DNA of 64,000 nucleotides from positions 63,701,728-63,765,727 of the forward strand of contig CM058236.1 in NCBI GenBank assembly GCA_030180135.1, read 5' to 3'. The notes beneath the pieces were generated by a model. The model did no database searches. It was not told the DNA's origin and saw only the letters and a list, made by a program, of their open reading frames with translations. The translations under genes were made by a program, and so were the position numbers. Source of the stretch: Orychophragmus violaceus. Lineage: Eukaryota > Streptophyta > Magnoliopsida > Brassicales > Brassicaceae. This document shows, piece after piece, positions 1 through 12,421 of the stretch. How positions within the stretch are numbered: position 1 is the first letter of the stretch; each line of letters begins with the position of its first letter.

Positions 1-1904
1 ACAATGTCTGGCATAGGATAAGACAATTAGATAGTTTAATGTTACCACTGTTTATTTTTAATTTAAAGGTGATATATTCATAAAAAGATATTGTTCATAA
101 AAAGATATTGTGACCGCTAGTTATATATTGGTAAGCGATCTATTTCTCCACAAAAAATATTATATCACACCAAATGTAATCTAAACTAAAACTTTGTGCT
201 AAATTTCTCAAAAAGTTTAAAACTTATATCTCCCTGAACCAAAACTTCTAAATCTATGAACACACAAAACATATATATAATATCTCCAAATGCAGACGCT
301 GTTTGTACAACGTTTCAACAAAAAGAAAAAGCCATAGGCTAATTATCACGACAAAGAAGACTATGTCTTTAGAGCAGGTGTAACACCTCCTGGATTCATA
401 AATTGGTATATTTGTTGAACCCCGCCAAAAGATTAGAAAATATGAGAACTATAACATTCGATAATTTTGTCTCTTTAGAACAATAAACACACAAACCGCT
501 CGGAATCCCAGAAATGAGCAGCCGGTCGTGGAAGAAAACACAAACGAAGAAGACCGAAAACATTTAAGACAGCAATGGAAGATTTTTTATCTGGCAACCC
601 AGAAATGACCATTCGACAACAAATCAAGAGAGATTCCACATATAAAAATCCGTCAATAACTCATGGATCTTGCCCTAAACATGAGATTAGACAAGCTAAC
701 ATCATTTAATAGCAAAATATCCATACCATCAAGATATTGTCTCGATCTCGTCTATCTAATAATAAATGCATCACCACTCTAAGACCTTACTACCTTCTCC
801 TAAACTAATAAAAACAAAACAAGGGCCTAATTTAACCTTAACATAACCTTCACTAATCATTATTAATCGAGCCTAACCTCAATCACATACGATTGAAAAA
901 TCAATAGCGCAAGAAAAAAAACAAAGGCATAACCGAAGACATCGGTGAGCCCCTAAGCCATTAGAGACATTCCGCTACTCTTAAACCAAGACAACCAAAC
1001 ACAGTGAAGGAGGAACCATTACCGGAGGATGTAGTGCTCAGGAAACACGCCCAAGGAGGCAAGACCCGACATGACCACACCGGACAGAGACTCACAACCT
1101 CCACTATAGATCTCGAACCACCGTCATCCCACTAAGTCATGGAGCTGAGCCACCGCAAGATCTGGGTAAGCAAGGGAATGACGCGCCTCCACAAAGAGAC
1201 TGCAACAAAATCTCTGCCATTGCAGCTGATGTCCACAAGCAGTGCCGGCTAAGGAGGGAGGGTAACGGGTGCGACCGCCCCCATGACCCAATCCTATATC
1301 TTAGGATCCCGATTTCATATATTTATATATTTTAATATTAAAACTTTTAAATATATAAAAAATTAGATTGGATAGGACCCATAAAATATTTTTTCATGTA
1401 TATAATTTTTTTTCAAAATAAAATTTACAAAAATAACTAAAATTTAAAAGGAAAAAAAATAATAAAATACGTTGCAATAATTTTAGAAGGTCAAATTTTT
1501 TTATTTGCCATACAGCCTATAACTATATTGAACCGGCCCTGTCCTCAAACAACATCAGATACAAATGAAAAAAAACCCAATACACACCTCGAAACGCCTT
1601 TGAACAGCTCCACTCCCGCTAGGCTTTAACCGACCTAGAAACTCCAAAACACAGGCAAGACAACAGAAACCATAAACGACCACATTTGGACGAAAGAAAA
1701 AGAAAAGGGGAGAGGAGAACTGAGCTAGGTGGATTTGGGACAGAAAATGTCTATACGCGTTGGGTCACGCAGCTTTTTATTTTCCCTTGCGTAGTTCTAT
1801 AAGATTCCACTACCATTTGGTGAAAATACGTGATGATGACGATTTGATCTTCCTTTAGTAACACACATTAGTGGATGCGAGAAGTGTATGATGAGTTAAT
1901 GATA
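1..1904. other. Intergenic, no gene recognised
   Basis: I see no supported gene here. The first 850 bases are AT-rich and without long reading frames. About 900-1300 is noticeably more GC-rich and read on the minus strand resembles decayed transposon-like sequence, but no domain can be named. The copia-derived reading frame begins at the right edge, and no 5' LTR, primer-binding site or gag sequence of that element could be found in this stretch. Confidence 0.5.
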
Positions 1905-1918
1905 CGAATTAGATATCC

Positions 1919-4537
1919 ATGGCCGATGTTCTTGGCATTTCTAAAGCTAAAAATAAAGGTTTATTGCATTGTGATATATGTCATCGTGCCAAACAAAAGA
2001 AGTTACCATATCCAAACAGACGAAATTTCTGCTCTTCACCTTTTGAGTTGGTTCACATCGATGTTTGGGGGCCATTCTCTGAGATAACACAAGAAGGATT
2101 CAAATACTTTCTAACTATTGTAGACGATCACACAAGAGTTACATGGGTATACCTTCTGCGATTGAAGAGTGATGTATTGGTTGTGTTTCCTGAATTTATA
2201 ACAATGGTTGAACGGCAGTATGATGCAAAGGTTAAGGCAGTAAGGTCAGATAATGCTCCTGAGTTAAAATTCGAAGCATTATACAAGCAGAAAGGGATTG
2301 TCTCCTACCATTCCTGCCCAGAAACACCAGAGCAGAACTCTGTTGTAGAGAGGAAGCACCAGCATATTTTAAATGTTGCAAGATCATTACTCTTCCAATC
2401 ACATGTTCCTTTGTCTTTCTGGGGTGACTGTGTACTCACGGCTGTGTTCCTCATTAACAGAACGCCATCATCTGTTCTTCTTAACAAGTCGCCATATGAA
2501 GTTTTAACAAAGAAGCCTCCTGAGTACACTGACCTTAAGACTTTTGGTTGCCTATGTTATGCAAGCACATCACCAAAACAGCGTCATAAGTTTCAGGACA
2601 GAGCTAGAGCATGTGTTTTCCTTGGCTATCCTTCCGGATATAAAGGCTACAAGCTCCTTGACCTTGAGAGTAACACAGTTTTCATTTCCAGAAATGTGAT
2701 TTTCCATGAAAACTTGTTTCCCTTCCATAAGGATACAACACCAGTTCCTTCCATCTCTGAGTTCTTTCCCCATATTTATCACAGTGACCCTGGTACTCCT
2801 GATGTTGTGGTTTCTCCTTCTCCTGAGGGTTCAAACAAACGAGTATCACGACCACCTGCCTATCTCCAAGACTATCATTGTGAATCAGTATCTTCTTCTA
2901 CTGCACATCCCATTTCTGAGGTATATTCTTATGATGCTTTGTCTGATCCTTACATGATCTTTGTCAATGCTGTGAATAAGATTCCAGAACCACGATCATA
3001 TGCACAAGCAAAGAAACTTCAGGAATGGTGTGCTGCTATGGGGCATGAACTTACAGCTCTTGAGAGTAATGGGACTTGGGTGATATGTTCTTTGCCTCCC
3101 AAGAAGAAGCCGGTTGGTTGTAAGTGGGTTTACAAAGTGAAACTCAATGCTGATGGGAGTCTTGAACGCTACAAGGCTAGGCTAGTTGCTAAAGGCTATA
3201 CACAACAGGAAGGCCTTGATTATGTAGAAACATTTTCCCCTGTTGCGAAATTATCTACTGTCAAGTGTCTAATAGCTGTAGCTGCTGCAAAGGGATGGTC
3301 TCTTACTCAACTGGACATCTCTAATGCGTTTCTTAATGGTGATCTCAAAGAAGAAATTTACATGGTTTTGCCTCCAGGATACTCTCCAAAAGAGGGGGAA
3401 TCTTTACCACACAATGCTGTTTGCCGATTGAAGAAATCCTTATATGGATTAAAACAAGCTTCACGGCAATGGTTTCTGAAATTCTCTGCGGCATTATTGG
3501 CTTTAGGATTTCGGAAAGCTGCTTGTGATCACACACTCTTTGTAAAGAATGCTGGTGCTGTCTACATGGCTGTTCTAGTGTATGTAGATGATATAATCAT
3601 CGCTAGTAACTGCAACAAAGGTACGAGTTTGTTGGTATCCGCACTACAGTGTTCTTTTAAGCTTCGTGATCTTGGCACCTTGCGTTACTTCCTTGGTCTG
3701 GAGATAGCTAGAAATGATACAGGAATTTCCATTTGTCAACGGAAGTATGTTCTTGAGATGTTGGATGAATTTGGCCTCCTTGGATGCAAACCTTCATCTA
3801 TACCGATGGAACCGAACATAAAGCTTGCTTTGAAAGATGGTATTCTGTTGGATGAGCCAGAGTTATATCGCAAATTGGTTGGTAAACTTTTGTATCTCAC
3901 GTTTACACGCCCTGATATAACCTTCGCTGTTCACAAGCTATGTCAGTTCACTTCAGCCCCTCGTGATACTCATCTTCATGCAGTCTACAAAATTCTGCAT
4001 TATCTTAAGGGCACCATTGGACAGGGTCTCTTCTACTCTGCTTCTTCTGATCTTAAGCTCACTGCCTTTGCGGATGCTGACTGGGGTTCATGTCCAGACA
4101 CTCGCCGCTCCGTCTCAGGTCAATGTATGTTCCTTGGAAGCTCTCTTGTTTCATGGAAATCGAAGAAGCAGGATGTGGTCTCTATGTCTTCTGCTGAGGC
4201 AGAGTACAGGTCTATGTCTTTGGCTGTTAAGGAGATCTTGTGGATGCGATATTTGTTACATGATTTATGGATTGACACATCTCAAGCTACTCCTCTTTAT
4301 TGTGACAATATGGCAGCCATCTACATTGCTAATAACCCGGTTTTCCATGAACGGACTAAGCATGTAGAAATGGATTGTCACAATGTTCGAGAGAAGGTGG
4401 AAATGGGTCTGGTTCGTACCCTTCATGTTCGCAGTGGCAATCAACTAGCTGATCTTTTCACTAAACCATTGTTTCCTACTCCTTTCAAGAGTTTACTAAG
4501 CAAGATGGACATCATTAACATTTTTGCTCCATCTTGA
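1919..4537 (+). CDS. Ty1/copia polyprotein, 5'-truncated (integrase-RT-RNase H)
   Basis: An intact 872-residue frame encodes the C-terminal two thirds of a Ty1/copia Pol, used for cDNA synthesis and integration. It opens inside the integrase zinc finger (only CDICHRAK of the HHCC motif remains). The integrase core follows, with catalytic Asp in HIDVWGPF, Asp in VRSDNAPEL and Glu in NSVVERKH (residues about 45-145). Reverse transcriptase starts near residue 400 (GCKWVYKVKLNADGS) with the YVDDIIIAS catalytic site near 555. RNase H carries ADADWGSC, SSAEAEY and CDNMAAI (about 715-810). The copia order IN-RT-RH is clear. Gag and protease are missing upstream, so the start at 1919 is only the first ATG of a truncated frame. 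The frame ends in the polypurine tract. The lack of stops over 2.6 kb suggests a fairly young copy. Confidence 0.9.
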   Translation: MADVLGISKAKNKGLLHCDICHRAKQKKLPYPNRRNFCSSPFELVHIDVWGPFSEITQEGFKYFLTIVDDHTRVTWVYLLRLKSDVLVVFPEFITMVERQYDAKVKAVRSDNAPELKFEALYKQKGIVSYHSCPETPEQNSVVERKHQHILNVARSLLFQSHVPLSFWGDCVLTAVFLINRTPSSVLLNKSPYEVLTKKPPEYTDLKTFGCLCYASTSPKQRHKFQDRARACVFLGYPSGYKGYKLLDLESNTVFISRNVIFHENLFPFHKDTTPVPSISEFFPHIYHSDPGTPDVVVSPSPEGSNKRVSRPPAYLQDYHCESVSSSTAHPISEVYSYDALSDPYMIFVNAVNKIPEPRSYAQAKKLQEWCAAMGHELTALESNGTWVICSLPPKKKPVGCKWVYKVKLNADGSLERYKARLVAKGYTQQEGLDYVETFSPVAKLSTVKCLIAVAAAKGWSLTQLDISNAFLNGDLKEEIYMVLPPGYSPKEGESLPHNAVCRLKKSLYGLKQASRQWFLKFSAALLALGFRKAACDHTLFVKNAGAVYMAVLVYVDDIIIASNCNKGTSLLVSALQCSFKLRDLGTLRYFLGLEIARNDTGISICQRKYVLEMLDEFGLLGCKPSSIPMEPNIKLALKDGILLDEPELYRKLVGKLLYLTFTRPDITFAVHKLCQFTSAPRDTHLHAVYKILHYLKGTIGQGLFYSASSDLKLTAFADADWGSCPDTRRSVSGQCMFLGSSLVSWKSKKQDVVSMSSAEAEYRSMSLAVKEILWMRYLLHDLWIDTSQATPLYCDNMAAIYIANNPVFHERTKHVEMDCHNVREKVEMGLVRTLHVRSGNQLADLFTKPLFPTPFKSLLSKMDIINIFAPS

Positions 4538-4542
4538 GGGGG
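4534..4542 (+). other. Polypurine tract of the copia element
   Basis: TTGAGGGGGA runs directly over the stop codon of the copia frame and immediately precedes the LTR-like sequence. This is the usual plus-strand priming site arrangement of plant Ty1/copia elements. Confidence 0.7.
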
Positions 4543-4543
4543 A

Positions 4544-4775
4544 ATATTGGTTTATAGTGGTTTTAGATACATTTTGTATATAACCGGTTTGTCCCGGTAT
4601 AATCAGCTAGGATTCAAGTTGTATATAACACACATATTGTGTACAGTAAAGGCTAACAGAAAGATTCCTTTATTTGAGCTTCTTCATTCTTCTCTCGAAT
4701 CATCTCCTTCAACCTCCATCTTCAACCGAGCTCAATCATCATTTCTTCTGTTCATTATTTTCTTGTAATAGAGTA
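4544..4775 (+). repeat. Putative 3' LTR of the copia element
   Basis: The sequence after the polypurine tract begins TATTGG, one base from the canonical TGTTGG start of many plant copia LTRs. It has two TATA-like stretches (around 4577 and 4622) and a pyrimidine-rich 3' half. The right edge is not sharp: no CA end with a target duplication could be fixed, and no matching 5' LTR lies in the window. The boundary near 4775 is an estimate. Confidence 0.5.
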
Positions 4776-4834
4776 CTACGTGAGGGGTAGTGCCCTGTTA
4801 CCATACGCCATGTGATAAGAGTCACAAAGTGGTA

Positions 4835-5174
4835 GGCTTCGATTGGTAACACTCGTGGAATCGCGGAATGGTGGAAATAAAATAAAGCTGCGGAAATAAT
4901 TTAAAATTTGCTGGAAAAAAAATTGTAGAATAAGTTTTGTGTGATTTGATGAGTTTTGCGGAATGACGGAATATTAAGATTCCACAAATAATCTACATAT
5001 AGTTCACTTTTCCACTTAATGAATTTTTCTTTGTATTTTTTTAAGCGAAAACGCAGACTTTGCGTTTTCGCTTTTTTTTTTCCTATTCCGCAAATTTTTT
5101 TTGATTGGTAAAATTCTTGCGGAATAGCGTTTTTAAACGCGATTCCGCCATTCCGCAGGTTACCAATCAAAGCC
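4835..5174. mobile_element. 340-bp MITE with long terminal inverted repeats
   Basis: The left end GGCTTCGATTGGTAAC is matched at the right end by the inverse of GGCTTTGATTGGTAAC, with further similarity inward (the GCGGAATGG motif recurs inverted near 4860 and 5150). The trinucleotide GTA flanks both ends (4832-4834 and 5175-5177). No transposase is encoded. A separate perfect inner hairpin, AAGCGAAAACGC and its complement, lies at about 5043-5073. A three-base duplication fits the PIF/Harbinger superfamily; that assignment is inference. Confidence 0.75.
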
Positions 5175-5726
5175 GTAATCTCGTTTCGCCTCAGTCAGTT
5201 GAGTTGGTAAAGATCAAATGCACTTTTATGATGACAATAAATCTTTTCGATAAAGTTACACTCTTTCTTTGTTAAACTACTTCAATTTTTGTTCCCGAGT
5301 TTTATTATCTTCCCATTTTTTCGCAACCCAAAACAATATAGGATTAATTTTGAAAACCCATCTGCAAAAAAAAGCCGGGAAAGATAAACCGAGGACACCA
5401 ACCAAGCTCACATTCAATAGTAAGTGCCAACCACTGATGAACCCATACATTTTTACTAGTAGACCTCTTCATTTTGTGCCAACACACAAAGCCCACAATC
5501 TCTCATAAATGAAAACGATCTTCATATGAGAGAATAAACCGTTTTTCCACCAGGTTCCATTTAAACATCCTGCTCTCAAAGTTTCAGGTAAAAAAAACTT
5601 CCATAATGCACTCTTTTTTTTTGCAAGGGGAAAAAAAACCGAGGCAAGAGTCAACGCTAAGCAGCCAAAAAGATGTTTTACCTCTTCACGTTGGATTTGA
5701 ACAGACGTCATTGAGATTAAATGGCT
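5175..5726. other. 3' flank of the large minus-strand gene
   Basis: This interval lies between the MITE and the stop codon of the minus-strand gene and should contain its 3' UTR. I could not place a poly(A) site. Small frames on either strand here show no recognisable protein. Confidence 0.4.
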
Positions 5727-8700
5727 TTACATGTTTTGGGCTAGCCATTGCTTGCACATACCGAGTACAGTGTGCGAATTGGCATGTAAGGCTTGATGAG
5801 CTACATATTGAACATCAGCCACGCTACCACTTTTGGATGCAATCTGGAATGCGCTTTTCAGTCGGCCACATACCACGCAAGCCAGCACTTTTCTGCACTC
5901 GTTTACAATCACACGTCCATCAGTCTAATGATCCCGCATAATTGTATTACGCGATTCAGTTTATCATACATATGACCACGTTCATGAAACAGTGTGAGTT
6001 TGTGTATAAAGAAACCAAAATTAATAATATTTTTAGTTGCTCCATGAAATATGAGTGACACTTTTTCAATAAACTACTACGACCGCAAAAGATCTTACCG
6101 ATGGCTGCTTGTTAACATGTCTATTAGACGGTCAGGGCGCTCTTTGTGCTTGTTAGCATATACATTGATGGCAGCACCAAGGACCTGCGACATTTAACAA
6201 AATATAAGTCTTTGCAGTATCAAAAGGCACATCCAGATAAGTAACACCCATATATAACAGATTCTTTTGGCAAAAACAAAAACTAAATAAACGTTTCCCC
6301 GAGTAAGAGTTTAATGTTGGACCATAATAGTCTTGGACACCTTCAATGTTCAATACCTGATCCCAGTCATCATCTTGGATTGTTCCCTTAATGTTTTTAA
6401 AAAGATCTGTCAATTGACTGCCTTTCTTTCTATCGGCTAGCGAGGCAGCAACACCAGCATATATATCAACAGCTGCTTATAAGGCAAAAGTCAGATACCA
6501 TCAACAACAACATTTCAGAAGTAGTAGCAAAAACAAATAGGCACCTGAGAGCTTGAATTCATATATAACTTGAAAAGCTAAGTCAAAATTTTTCTCAACA
6601 AGAGTCTCCACTATTTCACATCTTCTCCTGAAAGTAAGAGCCAAAAACACATATCAGCTTCTAATTTTCACCAAAGCAAATATGAGTATTTAGTTTGGTC
6701 TTTCAGTATCCTTCAAGGACAAGATAAAACATATTCCCAACTATTATTTGATAGGCATCATAGCTATGCGAAGAGAAAGCTACACACGATTTAGTTTCAC
6801 AAGGTAAGCTTCTCTTGGAATGTCAAAGAAAAGTGGAATAAGAACATGAGAGCAGTAAGGAAAACAGGTCAGTGTTGCACTGTTACGAGCGCTCTGTCTC
6901 TGTATATAGTGTATAATCTACAAATACATATTGCTTAAATTTGTGTAAGGATATAAGAAAATTTGTATAAACGATAAAAGGGGAACACATTGTATCAACA
7001 AATTATGGCAAGAAGTTTATTTTTATAAACAATCAACTTTTGAGGACAAACCTGGATGTCTCTGAATCATTTGGATTTCCAAACAAGGAAAGCTTCCATG
7101 GTGCTCCTTCAGAGTCATTGAAGGACTTTACCACATCAATCTATAGGAGTAACGAACACACAACGTGAAAGGTGGAGTTATAAATCTATAAAGCCATACT
7201 TCATCAAAAGGATGACAAAAACTGTGTTAAAATAAGTTACCTGCATTTTCACCCGAGAGGACAACTTAACAAGAGCTTCTTCACTCAGCTTCTCATTGGC
7301 ACCTTTTCCTCTAACACCCTTCGTCACAAGTTTCTTCGAGTCTGAACCTCTATGCCGTGCTGTCAATGCTTCTTCAAAGTGTGCCTGTACCCAGATGTTA
7401 GTTAGAGAACGATGTGCCAAAACTAAGAAGACACACAAGCAACGTAGACGTTGTCATAGTTGTTTTTTAGGCCTCAAAACAAGATGTAATATAACTCTTG
7501 AGCTTAGTTTATTTATATCTCTATTTCTAAGTATTAAGTATCACGCACGAATAAGATAGTATAACCTGTAAGCACCAAAAACTTGTCTTAATGTGTTCCA
7601 TGCAATGTTTAGAAGTGCTTTCGTACAATTAGTTCAATAATATTTTTTTCAGACGGAAAAGTGAGCCCAAGGAAATGCTGCCATAAATAAAAATTATTTG
7701 CCTAATTGTTTTTTATAAACTCTAATTCTCTAAACCACTTATAATGATTAAGTTATTACATTTCACACAAAAAATGTATTTGAAAAACCTCCAATTCATC
7801 TAGACACTAGCTTACTTTGGATTCACTTAGTTGATAAATGTTTTCAGATGGATATTGCATGCAACATTGCTAAACGCATAGATGAATTGGGTGCTGGGGA
7901 AAGAGGCACTGGCTCTATACCTTTGCATGCTCAAGATGCCTTACAGCTTCCTCCTGAGTGGTAGAATTCATAAAAAGCTGAATACAGCAATACCCAGAGG
8001 TGACATAATCCTTCTTGAGTACCTGGACAAATAGAAAAAAATTTGACTGAATTAGCCTTACGTTTAGTAACTCCAGAAACTCTTAATCTCCCAGGATGTA
8101 GCATACATGGTTATCTTTTTAGAAACAGAAACGAGAAGTTATAAGTCATGATCAACAACACTTGGTTACAAAAACGTTTTTGTTGTATCAATGTTAAAAC
8201 TTCAGAGTTCCCAAACAATAAACGCACAGCCATAATCATAAATGCACAGCCATAATCATAAATGCACACGCTAAATCTGTTAACCAATAGGATCTGGACT
8301 TTTAAGGATGTACTAGATACTAACTTCAAGCTTAGGATTAATGCTATGATTCACATTGCATGAGAGGAGGTGCGAAGCACAGAGAATAAGACTAGCTTTA
8401 AATTTTGGGATATGATGCATAGAGAATAAGACTAGTTATTATTTGTCCATATGACTATATAATTATATAGCAGAATATATGCACATGCAACACATGAGTG
8501 AAAAATTTAGATCCTAGTTTGTATACTAAGGTGGAAATTTCAAGTGGAATGAACCATGCCAAGAAAGGCGTTCTTACCAGAAACTTGTATAGGTAATTGA
8601 AATGCCGGTTGGTCTCTAAGAAAGTACATATACGTGTAAGAGCTCCAGCTATGTACTGATTTATGGCTTGATCTTGATGCTTTGCAGATTCAAGTCTTTC

Positions 8701-11700
8701 TGTAATTACTTCCTCGAGGGATGAGATAGCTCCATAACCGACACAAAACTCACACAAAATTTCAATTGTCCCATACTCGGTTGCCAAGGGATCTGTTCGT
8801 TGAGGTGAAGAAGACGAGCCTACTGCACCCACATATGAAGTTTGCAAAGGAGGGGGAAGAGCACTTGGTGGAAAAAATAACATGCATGCATCTTTGAAGT
8901 GACCATGCCGGAACATAAAACCAAGCAGGTTTTGGCGAGAATGCTGCAGAATCAGAAGAAACAAATTCAATGAAGCCAAGCAAAAAAGTAAAATGTAACC
9001 AGTTCATATGTTTCCAAACAATCCTAACTGCATACAAACTCAGAAAGCACTAAAAAGTCGGGCCCACCTAAAGCAATGTCAAGACAGATAGGGATATTGC
9101 GAGGCAATTCTACGAGAGCAAACTTGTAAATTCCAGAATCGACTAGAATTTTATTGCCTTACCTCCTGCAAGTAGATGGTACACTCAGAATAGCGAGTAC
9201 TATCCAAATTGCTTCGGGGTCCATCTTCGAACTCTGAGCCCGGCAGAGAATTATTCTTTTCTGTTTCCAGAGATCTCCTCGATCTCTCTGAGCGAGGGAA
9301 AGTGGATGGCATATGCAGAACATTCAGGTATGAGTCTGCTGACAAAGAATCATCCAAAATTGTTGGCGCGCTCTTAGCCAAATGGTCATACCTGACATGC
9401 ATCAACAGTCCCAAGAATAAGGTCAGGTGGTGAATTACCACAGCCTTTTACTTTTTTTCCCCTTCCACTTGAATTAATCAAAAGTCCCAAGGTTGTCTTC
9501 TCCATTCTTACCAGTTTTTATAATTCCTTAGATCTGAACTCATTAAGCTGCTTTTACGTACTTACAACACATAAAATTTATCATGTCATGTTCAACTGAA
9601 GTTTATATTGATCAAACATTTCCTGTCCTGAACTAAATTACCAATACATAGTAGAATAATAGATTTAGTTAAACAGAGATACTTACATGGAACGAACATT
9701 TGACACATCCACAGGCGGGCCTCCTTCTATTGTATTTATTATCTCCTGAATGACATCAGGAATGTCTTCCACCTTTAATTGAAAGGCTTGCCTATAGAGA
9801 GCACAGAATAGAACTGTATTACTTACTGCACGCAACCTGAAGTTGATATATGACGGATGGGGGAACAGGTTACAATTCATGTGTTTTTCACTGCCAATAC
9901 ACTATCACGTACTTGAATTTGACACGAGCTTGGGCATATCGCTCCATCCGCAACAAAGCAAGACCCCATGCTTTCCACACGGGAAAACCATCAATCTGAA
10001 ATTAATCATGTACACAAGCAGATGTCATTGTCATGAAGTGGCCTTACCATGGGTAGAGAATCAAGCTATAAATTTTACCTTGCATTTCTTGCACATATAA
10101 ACTGCCATACTATACCGTTCATCAGATATTAATCTGTCACGTAGAGATTCAGATGACAATTGATCAGCAATGTCGTCAAGAGAAGCAGCAATTCCAGACC
10201 CTAGGAGACTCTGCAGCAACTCTGCACGCCCCAACCAAAGTTCTGCAAGTGAGAGAACTTCGGATGGTTCAACCATTGATTGAGTGCCAACACTGGAGCT
10301 GCCAGTATCGGAAGATAAATCATCAAGATCTTTGCTTCTATCACCGTTTTTATTGGTCATTTCAGAGGCACCTAGAAGCTTTCTCAGCAATGATTTCGCA
10401 TAAGATAAACCCTGCCCAATCAGGGAAAGATAGTTGCTTTAATCTTCCAAATCCGTAACAAAACATCCCACTCTCCAGGTAAACAAATTACAAGACATGG
10501 TCCTGATATAAAAGGCACCCTCCAAATACAATTAAAGCGAAAGCATTTAAATAAACAGGGTCATACCTGCACAAATGCCTCCGTTGCATGATATGCTCGG
10601 CCAATTGTTTCAACAGACGCAACCTCTGATAGTTTCTTGGAGCTCAATACGTTCTTCATTTGATTGATGCATAAGTCAATGGCAGTTCTTGCTGATACTA
10701 GCTCATCTGAACAAAGTGAGAGCAGAGCCTAAAACAAGAGCAGTGTCATAAAAGACTGAAGCTTATAGTTACTGCCACAGCTGTGAATAAAGATAGCAGT
10801 ACCTTGAAGAGAATAATATCTGGGGTGCTTTCATATTTGTGAGATGCACGTACAGCTTCATCTTTGGTTGTTTCGCCACTTAGCTCTTCTGCAATAGAAA
10901 CAGAAGGTAGTCTATCTTGCCCGTCTGCCGAATGAGATGATCCCTGGTCCTCTTGAATACCTGTCATCGCCTCCCAAGCAGCTCTCTCAGGTGCCCCCAG
11001 TCCGGAATTCTTTCTTTTACGAACATCCTTTGACGTTGTCCTGTTTTCAGCATTACGTGGAGCCCACGAAAATGCTCTTCGAGCCCCTCTCTGAAAATTG
11101 CTTAAACTACTAGTGAAGGATGCTTTTGCAGGTCCTGCCCTTTGCTTTTGTCTTAGCCGCAACGCAGACACAGTTATTCGAGGCTCTCTTGGTGGCGGAC
11201 TTACTGTAACAGCAATAGCTTTTGCTGCATAGGCCATGATAACGTTGTTATCTCTTAATGCTGGGAATTCTTTGAGTATCTGAAGGAAACATAAAAGTAA
11301 GTCTCAGAAAGTCATCAAGGGTGAACATACGAGAATAGTGGAAATCTCTTTTATAAAGATATATAGACAAGACCTAGAGTATTACAGAGGTGCATTAACA
11401 AGAATGGAGATAATATGCAGCAAAGTAACAAAATGAAAGAATAATGGAAAATTCAAAAGAAGATTGTCTCTATATATACCAGTGAGGCATATTGTAATTG
11501 TTTTCTCATCAGCAGAGCTTCAAATATTAAATGAGGATGCTCATGAAGCGAAGAGCATCTCTGTTGCCAAGGAAGCGGCAATGCAGCTAACACTTTCAGA
11601 CCTAAAGCCCAGGAATTAAGTCGGGAAATTTCCAAATCCGACAGATTGCTATCTCTGCGCTTCAGAAAGAAATGGACCTACAGAGAAGACAAAACAAACA

Positions 11701-12421
11701 TTTTCTAAACTCAAAAGCAAAATATGGCCATGTAATGCCATGAAAAAACAAATGAAAAAGTTCTTACCAGGAGCTGTTTTGAACGAAGGTCAGGTAATAA
11801 CTGCATTGCACCCATAACCACTGGTAGAGCATCAGCCGAGTCTTGAAGTGAAGAAAGAAACCGAGACGCTTCTGCAGGACCACCACCATTGAGTGGATCA
11901 GTGGTTAAAAGCTTTACAAGCTGTCTTCCTTGTAATTCTCTTCTAAGATCTATTGATAATTCAGCACTTTCAGCTACTTCCAGAGCAGCGGAAACAGCTC
12001 CTTTCCCAGCCAATCTTAAAGCTAAGCCTTCAGGGTCTTCTTTACATTCGGCTTCTACCTGCTTCCCATTAAGAATTAGAGAGAGAGGCCCATACCAAGA
12101 GCCAAACATTGATCTCAAAACAAAAGGGAGAAACATTACCTCTTGCCAGCTATTATGGCGATCATCTACAGAAAGTATATGGCTGTACTTTTGCAGAGCT
12201 TTTCTTCTATGTAACACCTGGATGCACAAAGAAGAATGAGAAAAATAGGTCTCGCTTGATCGATTACATGGTTATTGAGAACTCAAGTTACAGGCAGGAC
12301 TCTGGAACTGAAAGCAAAACTCCCTTATACCTCACAGCTAATTGGATCGCTTTCTGAAAGATGACAACTACACATTGTAAGAACATTTAAAGCTGCATCA
12401 AGCTCCCATGTATGCATATAC
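5727..12421 (-). other. Exon model, exons 18-35 of the ZFYVE26-like gene
   Basis: Coding exons read on the minus strand: 12331-12421, 12140-12217, 11768-12058, 11480-11677, 10803-11279, 10567-10728, 10079-10411, 9913-9995, 9687-9791, 9163-9391, 8578-8943, 7921-8022, 7241-7384, 7052-7140, 6545-6627, 6357-6472 (or 6475), 6099-6184, 5727-5892. The intron 12059-12139 is 81 nt with no in-frame stop, so unspliced RNA would keep the frame. The exon starting at 6472 has tandem AAG and CAG acceptors. In exon 26 an upstream AG near 9837 also fits the phase locally, but the acceptor at 9791 gives the smoother protein. Confidence 0.75.

Noticed and set aside
5606..5941. Plus-strand frames over the 3' end of the large gene
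   Set aside because: They are shadows of exon 35 and its flank; the minus-strand exon has consistent phase and a sensible C-terminus.
9792..9840. Alternative upstream start of exon 26
   Set aside because: An AG near 9837 fits the phase, but the extra residues look like translated intron; the CTATAG acceptor at 9791 joins KFK to QAF more naturally.
12059..12139. Treating the open 81-nt segment as coding
   Set aside because: It has a good GT donor (GTAATG) and CAG acceptor, and its hydrophobic reading breaks an otherwise smooth charged helix region, so it is modelled as an intron.
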